Of a DNA stretch of 64,000 nt, positions 34,201 through 42,584 are shown piece by piece. The first letter of the stretch is position 1; each line of letters begins with the position of its first letter. Both the position numbers and the translations under genes were made by a program. A model generated the notes under the pieces. That model made no database searches and was not told where the DNA came from. It worked only from the letters and a program-made list of their open reading frames with translations. Source of the stretch: Acetobacterium woodii (GTDB lineage Bacteria; Bacillota; Clostridia; Eubacteriales; Eubacteriaceae); contig JACQZP010000031.1 of the NCBI GenBank assembly GCA_016213825.1, positions 1 to 64,000 of the forward strand, written 5' to 3'.

Positions 34201-36150
34201 ATGGATAAGAAATACAATGATTTATTTGAATCCTTTTCAATTAACAACCTTGAACTGAAAAATCGTTTTTTTATGGCGCCAATGGGGATTTCGGTTTTCG
34301 ATGAAAACGGCGCATACACATACGATGCGGTTGAGTATTACGTTGCCAGAGCGAAAGGTGGGGTGGGATTAATCATCACCGGGGCCAATGCAGTAGTAAG
34401 CAAGGAGGAATATAATCAAAAATGTTTCTTGCCAACACCAGCTAGACATCCCGAAGCGTATAAAAACATCGGAATAGAAATGACAGAGCGAATTCATGCT
34501 TATGGCTGTAAGATATTTGTACAACTGGCAGTTGGTATGGATTGTTTAACGAAAGAAAAACGAGAAGACCCCGCCATTTCATGCAAAGAACTGACGATAG
34601 GAGAAATCAAGAAAATTGTCAATCAATTTGCTGATTCGGCTAAAATTGTCAAAGCATCGGGCTTTGACGGTGTTGAAGTCCATACCGGTTATTTATTGGA
34701 TACCTTTACCCTGTCGCTATTGAATCACAGAACCGATCAATATGGCGGTGATTTAAAAAACCGCCTCCGAATTATCACGGAAATCCTCCAGGCAATTAGA
34801 AAAGCCTGTGGCAAGGATTATCCGGTGATCCTCCGTTTTAGTATGAAGAGCTATCTTAAAGCATTGGGACAGGCGGCTTTACCGGAAGAAGAATTTGCAG
34901 AATTGGGGCGGGATGTCGGTGAAGCGCTGGAAGCTGCTAAAATTCTTGAAGCCGCTGGCTGCGATGGTTTTGACGTTAATGCTGGCTGGAGTGATTCATC
35001 CTATTGGGCTTATCCGCCCACATATTTTGAGAAGGGTATATATTTATCCCTCAGTGAACAACTAAAAAAAGTGGTCAATGTTCCGATTCTGGTGGCTGGT
35101 CGAATGGATGATCCTGATCTGGCAGCGGTTGCCTTTGCGGAAGGAAAATTGGATGCCGTGGGATTAGCAAGACCGTTGCTGGCAGATCCTGATTATCCTG
35201 ATAAAGTAAAGAATAATCAGTTAATGGACATCCGGCCATGTCTTGGTTGCAATGACGGCTGTGTGGGCAGAATATTTGCTGGTGGACATGGCTCCTGTAC
35301 GGTTAATCCAGAGTGTAATCGGGAATTACAGTTAGGAATTGAATTGGCCAAAGTCCTTAAAAAAGTTGTGGTCGTTGGCGGCGGACCTGCCGGCATGGAA
35401 GCCGCCAGAGTCAGCGCTTTACGGGGGCATCAGGTGACGCTGTTTGAATCGAGTTACGGTCTTGGCGGCAAACTGAAGTATAGCAGTCAACGCATTTTGA
35501 AAACAGATGATAGCCGGTTAATTAATTGGTATGAAGAGCAGCTAAAAAACTTAAATGTTGAAATGCGTTTTGATGAGACCGCAACAAAAGAAAAAATAGC
35601 GGATAGCAATCCAGATATTATTTTTATCGCGCAGGGTTCAAAAGCTAAGCAACTCGAATTTCCGGGGATGGACAGCGAAAAAGTCACCAACGCCATTGAT
35701 GTAATTTCAGACAAAAAATATGTTGGGCCAAGATGTACTGTCATTGGGGGCGGCCTGGCTGGTTGCGAGGTGGCCCTCCATCTGGCCAAACATCGCCATA
35801 AAATGACGATTATCGAACAAGGCTCAGATATTCTGGAAGCCGGCATTCCCCTGGTTCCGGCCAATAAGCAGATGCTTCATGATCTGCTGGACTTTTATCA
35901 TGTCGAAATTATAACCAATGCCAGACTTAAAGCGGTGACTGAAACAGGTGCCGTGATTGAGGTACAAGGTCAGGAACGAAGTATGCCAGCCCATCATGTG
36001 ATTATTGCGGTTGGCTTTGAATCATCAACGTCTTTATATAAACAAATAAAAAATGACTACCTCGAGGTTTATAATATCGGCGACAGTCAGAAGATCAAAA
36101 ACATCCGAGGGGCCATCTGGGATGCTTACGAAGTCGCCCTTTTAATTTAG
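34201..36150 (+). CDS. Enoate-reductase-like flavin oxidoreductase (2,4-dienoyl-CoA reductase family)
   Basis: This 649-residue enzyme has an N-terminal old-yellow-enzyme TIM barrel with FMN (about 1-340; FMAPMGISV, DGVEVHTGYLLDTF), a [4Fe-4S] site in CLGCNDGCVGR with a fourth Cys 12 residues later (spacing C-x2-C-x3-C-x11-C), and a C-terminal FAD/NAD(P) domain (VVVVGGGPAGMEAARVSALR; TVIGGGLAGCEVALHLAKHR). It should reduce an activated carbon-carbon double bond of an enoate or dienoyl-CoA; in acetogens similar enzymes reduce caffeate-type or cinnamate-type acids. The barrel's usual tyrosine/histidine proton donors appear as HTGY instead of HAAHGYL, a possible substrate change. GGGGAGA precedes the ATG at 34201. 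Confidence 0.88.
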   Translation: MDKKYNDLFESFSINNLELKNRFFMAPMGISVFDENGAYTYDAVEYYVARAKGGVGLIITGANAVVSKEEYNQKCFLPTPARHPEAYKNIGIEMTERIHAYGCKIFVQLAVGMDCLTKEKREDPAISCKELTIGEIKKIVNQFADSAKIVKASGFDGVEVHTGYLLDTFTLSLLNHRTDQYGGDLKNRLRIITEILQAIRKACGKDYPVILRFSMKSYLKALGQAALPEEEFAELGRDVGEALEAAKILEAAGCDGFDVNAGWSDSSYWAYPPTYFEKGIYLSLSEQLKKVVNVPILVAGRMDDPDLAAVAFAEGKLDAVGLARPLLADPDYPDKVKNNQLMDIRPCLGCNDGCVGRIFAGGHGSCTVNPECNRELQLGIELAKVLKKVVVVGGGPAGMEAARVSALRGHQVTLFESSYGLGGKLKYSSQRILKTDDSRLINWYEEQLKNLNVEMRFDETATKEKIADSNPDIIFIAQGSKAKQLEFPGMDSEKVTNAIDVISDKKYVGPRCTVIGGGLAGCEVALHLAKHRHKMTIIEQGSDILEAGIPLVPANKQMLHDLLDFYHVEIITNARLKAVTETGAVIEVQGQERSMPAHHVIIAVGFESSTSLYKQIKNDYLEVYNIGDSQKIKNIRGAIWDAYEVALLI

Positions 36151-36233
36151 TTTAATATCACTAATCCGACATTTGTATTGAGTTTTGATTCAAAATTCAA
36201 CATAAACTAAAGTTTTAACAAAAAATTAACAAA

Positions 36234-36262
36234 TTGACGGTTGACAGATAGTATGTTAGAAT
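36234..36262 (+). promoter_or_regulatory. Promoter of the VTC/DUF4956 pair
   Basis: TTGACG (36234-36239) and TAGAAT (36257-36262) are 17 bases apart. A second TTGACA overlaps at 36241. Confidence 0.55.
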
Positions 36263-36360
36263 CCAATAACTAGGAAATATAGTTGAAGCAAAGAAATGAT
36301 TTGGTTTAATTTATTAAAAAAGTTTCTTAGATAGCTTGACTGATGAATCTGGAGATCTAA

Positions 36361-37076
36361 TGATTACGACAACATTTAAACGCTACGAAAAAAAATATCA
36401 ATTGGATGAAAGTCAGTATAAAGATTTACTGCCAATTCTTTTAAACGAAATGAAACCAGATACGTATGGATCTCAAAATGAAGGGTATTCTATTTACAAT
36501 ATTTATTATGATACTCAAAACTATGATGTGATCAGGCACTCACTAACTAAGCCTTACTATAAAGAGAAGCTTCGATTACGAAGTTATACCATTCCGTTGA
36601 CGCCAGATGAAATGGTTTTTTTAGAATTAAAGAAAAAAATTGGTGGAATTGTCAGTAAACGGCGTGCCTGTTTAAAACTTTATGAAGCTTACAGTTTTAT
36701 TTCGAAAAGAGAATACCCGCAAGAGTTAAATCAAGTTGATCATCAGGTTTTGAAAGAAATTGAATATTTTTTAGAGAACCATAGAATTGAACCAAAAGCT
36801 TTTATCAGTTATGAACGGATTGCTTTTGTAGGGAAAAATGATCCAAATCTCAGAGTGACTTTTGATAGTAACATAAAAAGTCGTCAAACAAACCTTTTAT
36901 TAGAAAAAGGAGATTTCGGGAATCTTATTATCCCCCAAAATCAATATATCTTGGAAATTAAAATTTTTGGAGCCATGCCGCTATGGCTTGCACAGGCTCT
37001 ATCGGAATTGAAAATCTTTAGTTCCAGCTTTTCTAAATATGGAAAAACATATAAAGAATATGCAAACGGAATATAA
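36361..37076 (+). CDS. VTC-domain polyphosphate polymerase-like protein
   Basis: This 238-residue protein is a bacterial VTC domain: FKRYEKKYQLDESQYKDLLP at the start, LRLRSYTIPL, then FLELKKKIGGIVSKRR and ISYERIAFVG carry the basic and acidic residues of the tunnel active site (residues about 68-165). Family members resemble the catalytic part of eukaryotic VTC4, which makes polyphosphate; activity of the bacterial forms is mostly unproven. The ATG at 36361, behind GGAG, is the start. The DUF4956 membrane gene follows, a common pairing that suggests a membrane-linked polymerase. Confidence 0.85.
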
Positions 37077-37142
37077 AGTATCCAGGCTAGTTGACAGATA
37101 AAAACGACTAAAAGACTAGAAATTTACGTAAAAAAGGGAGAA

Positions 37143-37838
37143 ATGTATTTGGAAACACTTTTTTCATCAGCGATTAATGAAAACTTGACGCTGGGAGCGA
37201 CATTGAATATAATATTTGCGTCATTAATAATGGGACTGTTTATTAGTATTATTTATATTAAAACTCGGGGCAAAGATGGGTATTCACATGGTTTTACTGT
37301 AACCCTGATTATGCTGCCAGCTATTATTGCCATCATCATCCTGCTGGTCGGTAATAATATCGCAAGAGCATTCAGTCTGGCAGGAGCATTCAGCCTGATT
37401 CGATTTAGAAGTACAGCTGGGGATCCCATCGATATTTCTTATGTCTTTTTTACCTTGGCGGTGGGACTTGCCTGTGGTATGGGTTATATTGCCTATGGTG
37501 TACTTTTTGCGCTAATTCTATGTGCGGTGATGGTTGTGCTCAGCCTCACAAAATATGCAAAACCCAAAGTCAATACGATGCAACTTAAAATTACGATTCC
37601 AGAAGATATTGATTTTCAAAACTGTTTTGAAGATATTATGGAGCAGTATACAGTGAGTTATAAGCTTCAACGGGTTAAAACGGCAGATTTTGGTTCATTG
37701 TTTGAAATTATATATTCTATTCAACCAAAAGCAGATATGGATCAGAAAAAATTTATCGACCAACTGCGGTGCCGAAACGGAAATTTAAATATTATTTTAA
37801 ATACCCAAATCAGTGATGACAAGGTCTATTTAGGATAA
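37143..37838 (+). CDS. DUF4956 membrane protein
   Basis: This 231-residue protein has about four membrane segments in residues 20-140 (for example LNIIFASLIMGLFISIIYI; VTLIMLPAIIAIIILLVG), the conserved loop FSLIRFRSTAGDPIDISYVF and a soluble C-terminal domain of about 85 residues. DUF4956 proteins nearly always accompany VTC-domain genes, often with CotH-type kinases or surface polymers. It probably forms the membrane part of the same system. AGGGAG precedes the ATG. A strong terminator follows. Confidence 0.85.
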   Translation: MYLETLFSSAINENLTLGATLNIIFASLIMGLFISIIYIKTRGKDGYSHGFTVTLIMLPAIIAIIILLVGNNIARAFSLAGAFSLIRFRSTAGDPIDISYVFFTLAVGLACGMGYIAYGVLFALILCAVMVVLSLTKYAKPKVNTMQLKITIPEDIDFQNCFEDIMEQYTVSYKLQRVKTADFGSLFEIIYSIQPKADMDQKKFIDQLRCRNGNLNIILNTQISDDKVYLG

Positions 37839-37891
37839 TCGTTAGTTAATCCTTTTATATCGATAAAAATTGATAAGAATAATTTTATTGT

Positions 37892-37936
37892 AAAACAATC
37901 CCTGATAGGCTTTGAGTCTGTCAGGGATTGTTTTAT
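37892..37936. terminator. Strong bidirectional terminator
   Basis: AAAACAATCCCTGATAG and CTGTCAGGGATTGTTTT form a long stem between the DUF4956 gene and the converging LysR pseudogene. Confidence 0.85.
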
Positions 37937-38843
37937 TTATAATACAAAGATGTCCATAAATGTTTTTTTCAATACATCGGCAAAAATTGCTATCTGTGGT
38001 TCGTTAGGACGATGGCAGATATAAATGTCCTGATAGGCGGAGGGATTGGCTATTTTTATAAATTTCTTGTATTTTCTGGAATCGGTGTAATAAGAAATAT
38101 GAAGTGAATCGCTAAAATACAGATAGGGCGTAAAAAAGAGATTTTTATAAGCAAAATCCAAATTATAATGATAAGCAAAATTGATTTTTATATTTTCTGT
38201 GGTTTGGAGATAGTCAATTAAGGGTGCAGTTTTGATGACATCATCGAGATCGCCTTTAATCTCAACTTTGAAGCTGATTTAAATCAAGCTCTTTTGCAGT
38301 GGCATATTTTGAGTTTAAAGGAACGGCTAAAAAAAGGTTGTTTTTAAATAAAAAGGTACTTTCAATATGCTGTTCAATCATTTCCACTTGATGTTTTTCA
38401 ATACTTAGGTGGTCGGTAAAAATGATATCGGCCTTTTTTTTGAGCAATAATTCCAGGGATTTTTCAAAGGAGACGGTTTCTTTTTTTACCCGGAGATAGG
38501 GATACTTTTGTGAAAAAGTATTGATTGATTTATCAAGAATATTTTCACCCAGATCGCACAATATAATAGAAGAATTTTTAGGCGTATGGTTAGCATTGAA
38601 ATATTGAAGCATGCTGTCATAGTTGCTTAAGATGTTGTCGATATATTCCAGCAGAACGGTACCATTTTGGTTGAGGTAGATTTTTCGGCCGATCCGGTCA
38701 AAGAAGGAGCAGTTAAATTCAGTTTCAATATTTTTTAATACCTTACTTACTGCCGAAGACGAAATAAACAGTTCGTCAGCAGCCAGTGCAATACTTTCGT
38801 GTTTGGCAATAATTTGAAACTGTTGCATCTGTAAAATATTCAT
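37937..38843 (-). pseudogene. LysR-family regulator, frameshifted
   Basis: The N-terminal part (38262-38843, 193 residues) has the LysR winged helix (LQMQQFQIIAKHESIALAAD; SSAVSKVLKNIETEF) and the first half of the effector domain. A frame change near 38275-38280 leads to a stop. In another frame the effector domain continues (FKVEIKGDLDDVIKTAPLID, then YLQTTENIKINFAYHYN) to a stop at 37937, giving about 300 residues in all, the normal length. One base removed at CAG-C-TTC would restore it. It is divergent from the methyltransferase gene at 39081, its likely target. The change may be real or a sequencing error. Confidence 0.78.
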
Positions 38844-38919
38844 GGTATCCTCCGAGATAAATTCAGATAGGGAGAAAAGACGTTGTTACACATCTAAACC
38901 AGTATAACACATTCCTGAC

Positions 38920-38932
38920 GATTGATTCAATC
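38920..38932. promoter_or_regulatory. Candidate LysR operator
   Basis: GATTGATTCAATC is a perfect palindrome around one base, in the divergent gap between the LysR gene and the methyltransferase gene, where LysR proteins normally bind. Confidence 0.35.
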
Positions 38933-39080
38933 ATTAACCATTTAGTTGATAATTGGAGAAAAAAAGCAAATAGACGTTCCTGCTGATTTCTTATAAGATG
39001 AGTGCAAAGAGCTATTTCGTAAAGACATGACAATTGTTGAAAACTTTATTGAAATGCAATTCGAAAACAGGGGGCTTAAT

Positions 39081-40160
39081 ATGAGTAAATTTATGGAAGT
39101 GGCGGCAAAGCGGGATTATTCAAAGGAATGGCAAGCACCGGGGAGTTTCCCCTGGATTTTTCAGCGACCCAAAGAGCCGATCGAAAAAAGAGCCATCAGT
39201 GTTAAAGAAAATTATATTCGTTGTGCAAAAGGCAATGAGCCCTATTGGATGCCAGCATATTTTTATGAGTCCAATATTATCTGGCCGGACGCCATGGAAG
39301 AGCATCCGGTGCCGGAAGTGGATGGTTTTGACTGGTGGGGCGTATATTGGATGATGGTGGAATCCGCCGGGGGGATGATCACCAAACCGGACACCCGAAC
39401 GATTTCTGATTTCACCAAGTGGAAAGAAGAGCTGGAATGGCCGGATTTATCCCTGGTTGATTTTAAAACCGATGGCGAAAAGATTCAAAAGATGCTGGAT
39501 CCGGAACGACCGCACATCTATGAGTGTGTGGAAGGTGTTTTCGAACGACTCCACGAACTGATTCCTTTTGAAGAAAGCTTGATGGCATTTTATGAAGAAC
39601 CGGAACTATTGGAAGCGTTTTTTCAAAAAATGGCTGATTATAAGATAGCGTCCACCGCACAAGTGCTGGAGCATTACGGACGAGTGGATGGCGTCTTGTA
39701 TCACGATGATTGGGGAACCCAACGGGCCGGATTCTTTTCCAATGAAATGTTTCGGGATCAGATTATGCCGGCAACCAAACGATTTCTGGATTATGTAAGA
39801 GAAAATGTTGAGTTTATCGAACTCCACTCCTGCGGAAAGAATATTCAATATATCCCGATGATGCTGGAAATGGGAATTGATATGTGGACACCCCAGCTGT
39901 TCATCAATGAACCGGACTATCTCCATGCGACCTACGGCAAAGAGATGACCTTTACATTTCCGCTGATGATCGCTCAGGATTGGCAAGAAGAACAAATCCG
40001 TAGAGCGGTTCAGGAGTTTGTTGATCATTTCGGCGAAAATGGCCGGGTTATGTGCTGGATCATGCCAGAGACCAATGATCCAGCACAGGATGCCATCGCC
40101 AGAGATGAACTTTATCATTATTCGCTGGCGTATTACAATAAACGCTATGGTAGAGAATAA
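39081..40160 (+). CDS. UroD-fold corrinoid methyltransferase-like protein
   Basis: This 359-residue cytoplasmic protein has the uroporphyrinogen-decarboxylase fold used by MtaA/MtbA/CmuA-type methyltransferases. The zinc motif H-x-C appears in FIELHSCGKNIQYIP at about residues 255-260, and a further conserved region follows (MGIDMWTPQLFINEPDYLHA). It may move methyl groups between a corrinoid protein and a thiol or tetrahydrofolate, or act on a methylated substrate. No corrinoid protein gene is adjacent. AGGGGG before the ATG at 39081 fixes the start; an earlier ATG at 39027 has none. A LysR gene is divergent, and a DMT transporter follows. Confidence 0.78.
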   Translation: MSKFMEVAAKRDYSKEWQAPGSFPWIFQRPKEPIEKRAISVKENYIRCAKGNEPYWMPAYFYESNIIWPDAMEEHPVPEVDGFDWWGVYWMMVESAGGMITKPDTRTISDFTKWKEELEWPDLSLVDFKTDGEKIQKMLDPERPHIYECVEGVFERLHELIPFEESLMAFYEEPELLEAFFQKMADYKIASTAQVLEHYGRVDGVLYHDDWGTQRAGFFSNEMFRDQIMPATKRFLDYVRENVEFIELHSCGKNIQYIPMMLEMGIDMWTPQLFINEPDYLHATYGKEMTFTFPLMIAQDWQEEQIRRAVQEFVDHFGENGRVMCWIMPETNDPAQDAIARDELYHYSLAYYNKRYGRE

Positions 40161-40204
40161 TCAATAGCGATATGGCAAACAGAAAAGGCAACCCGTTATT
40201 AACT

Positions 40205-40275
40205 TTTTGATGATGCTGGACGCCGATTGAAAATTGATGTAAGATAGAACCTGTCACGTTTAGTGACAGGTTTTT
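40205..40275 (+). repeat. Two-hairpin intergenic element, copy F (terminator)
   Basis: AACCTGTCAC (40248-40257) and GTGACAGGTT (40263-40272) form a perfect stem with six T. GATGATGCTGGACGCCGATTG upstream is only loosely like the first half of the other copies, so membership is weaker. Confidence 0.6.
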
Positions 40276-40326
40276 TAGTGGCGCGGATCTTAAAATAGAA
40301 AGAGTAAAAAACAGAGAGGAGACCAA

Positions 40327-41229
40327 ATGACTGATAAACTGCAAAACAAAGGCCTTGTCTTTGCTCTGGCAACCCTCTGCTGCCTGCTCTGGGGGAGTGC
40401 CTATCCCTCCGTGAAGATCGGTTATGTTCTTTTCGATATCAATACAACCGGTGCCCAGGTGCTGTTTGCCGGTTATCGTTTTACGCTGGCGGGAATTCTG
40501 ACCTGGATCATCACCAGTATTTTTTATCAAAGAATAATCGTACCTCAAAAAGAAGAGTGGGGCAGCATGATTAGTCTGGGTTTAGTCCAGACTACCCTTC
40601 AATATATTTTCTTTTACATCGGTCTGGCTAATACCACTGGCGTGAAGGCTGCCATTATCAATGCTACTTCCACCTTTTTTGCCATTTTCTTTGCCCATCT
40701 GATCTTAAAAAATGAAAAAATGACCTGGGCAAAAATTTTTGGCTGTATTCTAGGAATGGCCGGGGTCATCATCATCCAGCTCAAGGGTGGACAGATCGAT
40801 AGCGGCTTTTCATTAATGGGTGACGGCTTTCTCTTTCTGGTCTGCGTTGTTTCGGCATTGGGCGCTGTCATGACGCGCATCTTTACTCAAAAAATTGATG
40901 CGATGATCTTGACCGCCTATCAACTGATGATTGGTGGGGTTGTGCTTATTATAGTGGGTTTGAGTATGGGTGGAGAAATTACGCAGATTACCATCCCGGG
41001 AATGCTTCTACTTGGATATCTGGCAGTTTTATCTGCAGCCGCCTTTACTATCTGGACCATGCTGATCAAGCACAATCCGGTCGGAGTTGTCGCTATCTAT
41101 GGTTTTATGATTCCCGTATTTGGGGTGATGCTTTCTGGAATTTTTTTGGGAGAACAGTTTTTAAATTTGCGAATAATAATAGCGCTGGCTTTTGTCAGTT
41201 TCGGTATCTGGCTCGTTAACAGAGCATAA
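40327..41229 (+). CDS. EamA/DMT-family transporter
   Basis: This 300-residue membrane protein has ten hydrophobic segments in two homologous EamA halves (ATLCCLLWGSAYPSVKIGYV at the start; LILKNEKMTWAKIFGCILGM between halves; AAFTIWTMLIKHNPVGVVAI in the second). Such proteins export or import small metabolites such as amino acids. GAGAGGAG precedes the ATG. It follows the methyltransferase gene after a terminator, so it is probably a separate transcript. The substrate cannot be told. Confidence 0.88.
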   Translation: MTDKLQNKGLVFALATLCCLLWGSAYPSVKIGYVLFDINTTGAQVLFAGYRFTLAGILTWIITSIFYQRIIVPQKEEWGSMISLGLVQTTLQYIFFYIGLANTTGVKAAIINATSTFFAIFFAHLILKNEKMTWAKIFGCILGMAGVIIIQLKGGQIDSGFSLMGDGFLFLVCVVSALGAVMTRIFTQKIDAMILTAYQLMIGGVVLIIVGLSMGGEITQITIPGMLLLGYLAVLSAAAFTIWTMLIKHNPVGVVAIYGFMIPVFGVMLSGIFLGEQFLNLRIIIALAFVSFGIWLVNRA

Positions 41230-41276
41230 AAAAACCTCATTACTGAAAAGTGTTTATGCTTTAGTAATAAGGTTTT
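41229..41276. terminator. Terminator between converging genes
   Basis: AAAAACCTCATTACT and AGTAATAAGGTTTT pair with few mismatches after the transporter gene and before the converging CDGSH gene. Confidence 0.7.
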
Positions 41277-41302
41277 AGTTATATTTAAATCAGGGAATGG
41301 TT

Positions 41303-41542
41303 TTAAAGCGTCTTGTGAGTTCCGTCACAGTAAGGTGGATTTTTTGTCTGTTTGCATACACAGAGATAAACGGTATCATCTTTTTCGGCTGTAAATGCTA
41401 ATGGTTTAAATGAAGTTCCTTCATGTGACCCATCGCAAAATGGTTGATTTGAACTTCTGCCGCAGGCACACCAGTAATAGGTTTCACCAGCTTTAACTTC
41501 GACTCCAATTGGTTCTTTTCCAGCAACTTGAGCTTTTTCCAT
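41303..41542 (-). CDS. Small double-CDGSH iron-sulfur protein
   Basis: This 79-residue protein carries two CDGSH [2Fe-2S] motifs with three Cys and one His each: CACGRSSNQPFCDGSH (about 26-41) and CVCKQTKNPPYCDGTH (about 60-75). It is a mitoNEET-type tandem protein without membrane anchor, probably for electron transfer or cluster transfer. AAGGAG lies eight bases before the ATG at 41542; a GTG three codons upstream is less likely. It stands alone. The larger CDGSH fusion at 8983 is a paralogue in the same window. Confidence 0.88.
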   Translation of the reverse strand: MEKAQVAGKEPIGVEVKAGETYYWCACGRSSNQPFCDGSHEGTSFKPLAFTAEKDDTVYLCVCKQTKNPPYCDGTHKTL

Positions 41543-41684
41543 AATACACACTCCTTTGTTTTTAATAATGATTTTAATTTAGCATAAAAGTCTTAAGCTT
41601 AACCTTTGTTTAGCTTGTTTCTTGATGAATGTTAAATTAATTTGAATTGCAGATCTTGATGAAGTGTTTACCATTTGAGTTTCA
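41543..41684. other. Intergenic, nothing recognised
   Basis: AT-rich sequence containing the promoter region of the double-CDGSH gene; no gene or clear structure seen. Confidence 0.3.
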
Positions 41685-41779
41685 ATAGGATTTTTTAAAG
41701 ATCTTGGATTAGGTGTTGGCGAGGAAGCAACCACAGTTGTTAAAGCCGCTTCAGTCATGATTATAGTTGACGAATAAAA
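41685..41779 (+). pseudogene. Relic resembling the C-terminus of an MlaE-type permease
   Basis: A 31-codon frame ending in a stop reads IGFFKDLGLGVGEEATTVVK then AASVMIIVDE. The GVGxxATTxVVxA pattern is like the end of MlaE/YrbE lipid-transport permeases (GVGRATTxAVV). No start or upstream part of the gene remains. The match is short, so the call is tentative. Confidence 0.35.
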
Positions 41780-41787
41780 TACTAAAA

Positions 41788-41815
41788 AAGAACCTCGTGA
41801 GAGGCTCTTTTAATT
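41788..41815. terminator. Bidirectional terminator downstream of anfO
   Basis: AAAAGAACCTC-GTGA-GAGGCTCTTTT forms a stem with T on one side and A on the other. It may serve the anf operon, which ends at 41952. Confidence 0.6.
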
Positions 41816-41951
41816 TATAGAGAATTAGCATAAGTGATCTCATAAAATTCATCGGACAAATCGCAAAGTCAATGAAACTTATGGGTGGTACGATCTGGTT
41901 GCCAATTCAGTAAAGAGGAAATCTATAATAAATAAATTATTATATTCATAA

Positions 41952-42575
41952 TTAAATTGTTTGCTGATTAATTGGTATCGGATAAACCTGAACTTTAATG
42001 ACGCGTTCAAACTTCTGGGCATCATAATTTAAATTTAAATTCGGGAGTTCCTTATCAAACCATTTGGGGACATGTTCGCAGATGATCTCTAGCTGGATGA
42101 ATTCTTGCTCATTAAAAAAGGGCAGCAGCACCTGTTTGGAGCTATAGGATGTTTTACCGGACATCACATCTTTCAAGTCAATGTAATAATAACCCGGCTG
42201 ACGTTCATGGATGGCGATGGCCTCCGTGGGTACTTTTTCTTCTGTGCGTTTGTGCTTGGTACAATCTTCAATATGTTTCAGGAAATCTTCCGGATAGCCG
42301 TCAATCTCCAACATGGATATCTGAAAGCGTTCAAGTGCCAGGTAGTGGATGCCCCGGATGCGTTTGACAATTAATACCTTACAGTCAGCCAACCAAACGC
42401 CCACGTCACCCAAACAATTTCGCAACGCATTGCCATCGCTTAAATCTTCGACGATATATTCTTTTTCCCGGACTAAATGCCAGCCGGAGTTATCTTTTAA
42501 AAAAACTTTAATGGTTCCATTTTCGGTAAATAAGGATGTTTTTCCATCCGCATTAACAAGTATTGCTATTTCCAT
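41952..42575 (-). CDS. anfO: Fe-only nitrogenase accessory protein AnfO
   Basis: This 207-residue protein is the last gene of the anf operon. The opening MEIAILVNADGKTSLFTENG and the core CKVLIVKRIRGIHYLALERF match the AnfO family, found only with Fe-only (and some V) nitrogenases. Its exact role is unknown; it is thought to help the iron-only enzyme function. There is no signal peptide or cluster motif. The gene follows the preceding one with a nine-base gap. Identification rests on family memory plus operon position. Confidence 0.78.
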   Translation of the reverse strand: MEIAILVNADGKTSLFTENGTIKVFLKDNSGWHLVREKEYIVEDLSDGNALRNCLGDVGVWLADCKVLIVKRIRGIHYLALERFQISMLEIDGYPEDFLKHIEDCTKHKRTEEKVPTEAIAIHERQPGYYYIDLKDVMSGKTSYSSKQVLLPFFNEQEFIQLEIICEHVPKWFDKELPNLNLNYDAQKFERVIKVQVYPIPINQQTI

Positions 42576-42584
42576 AAGGCCCTC

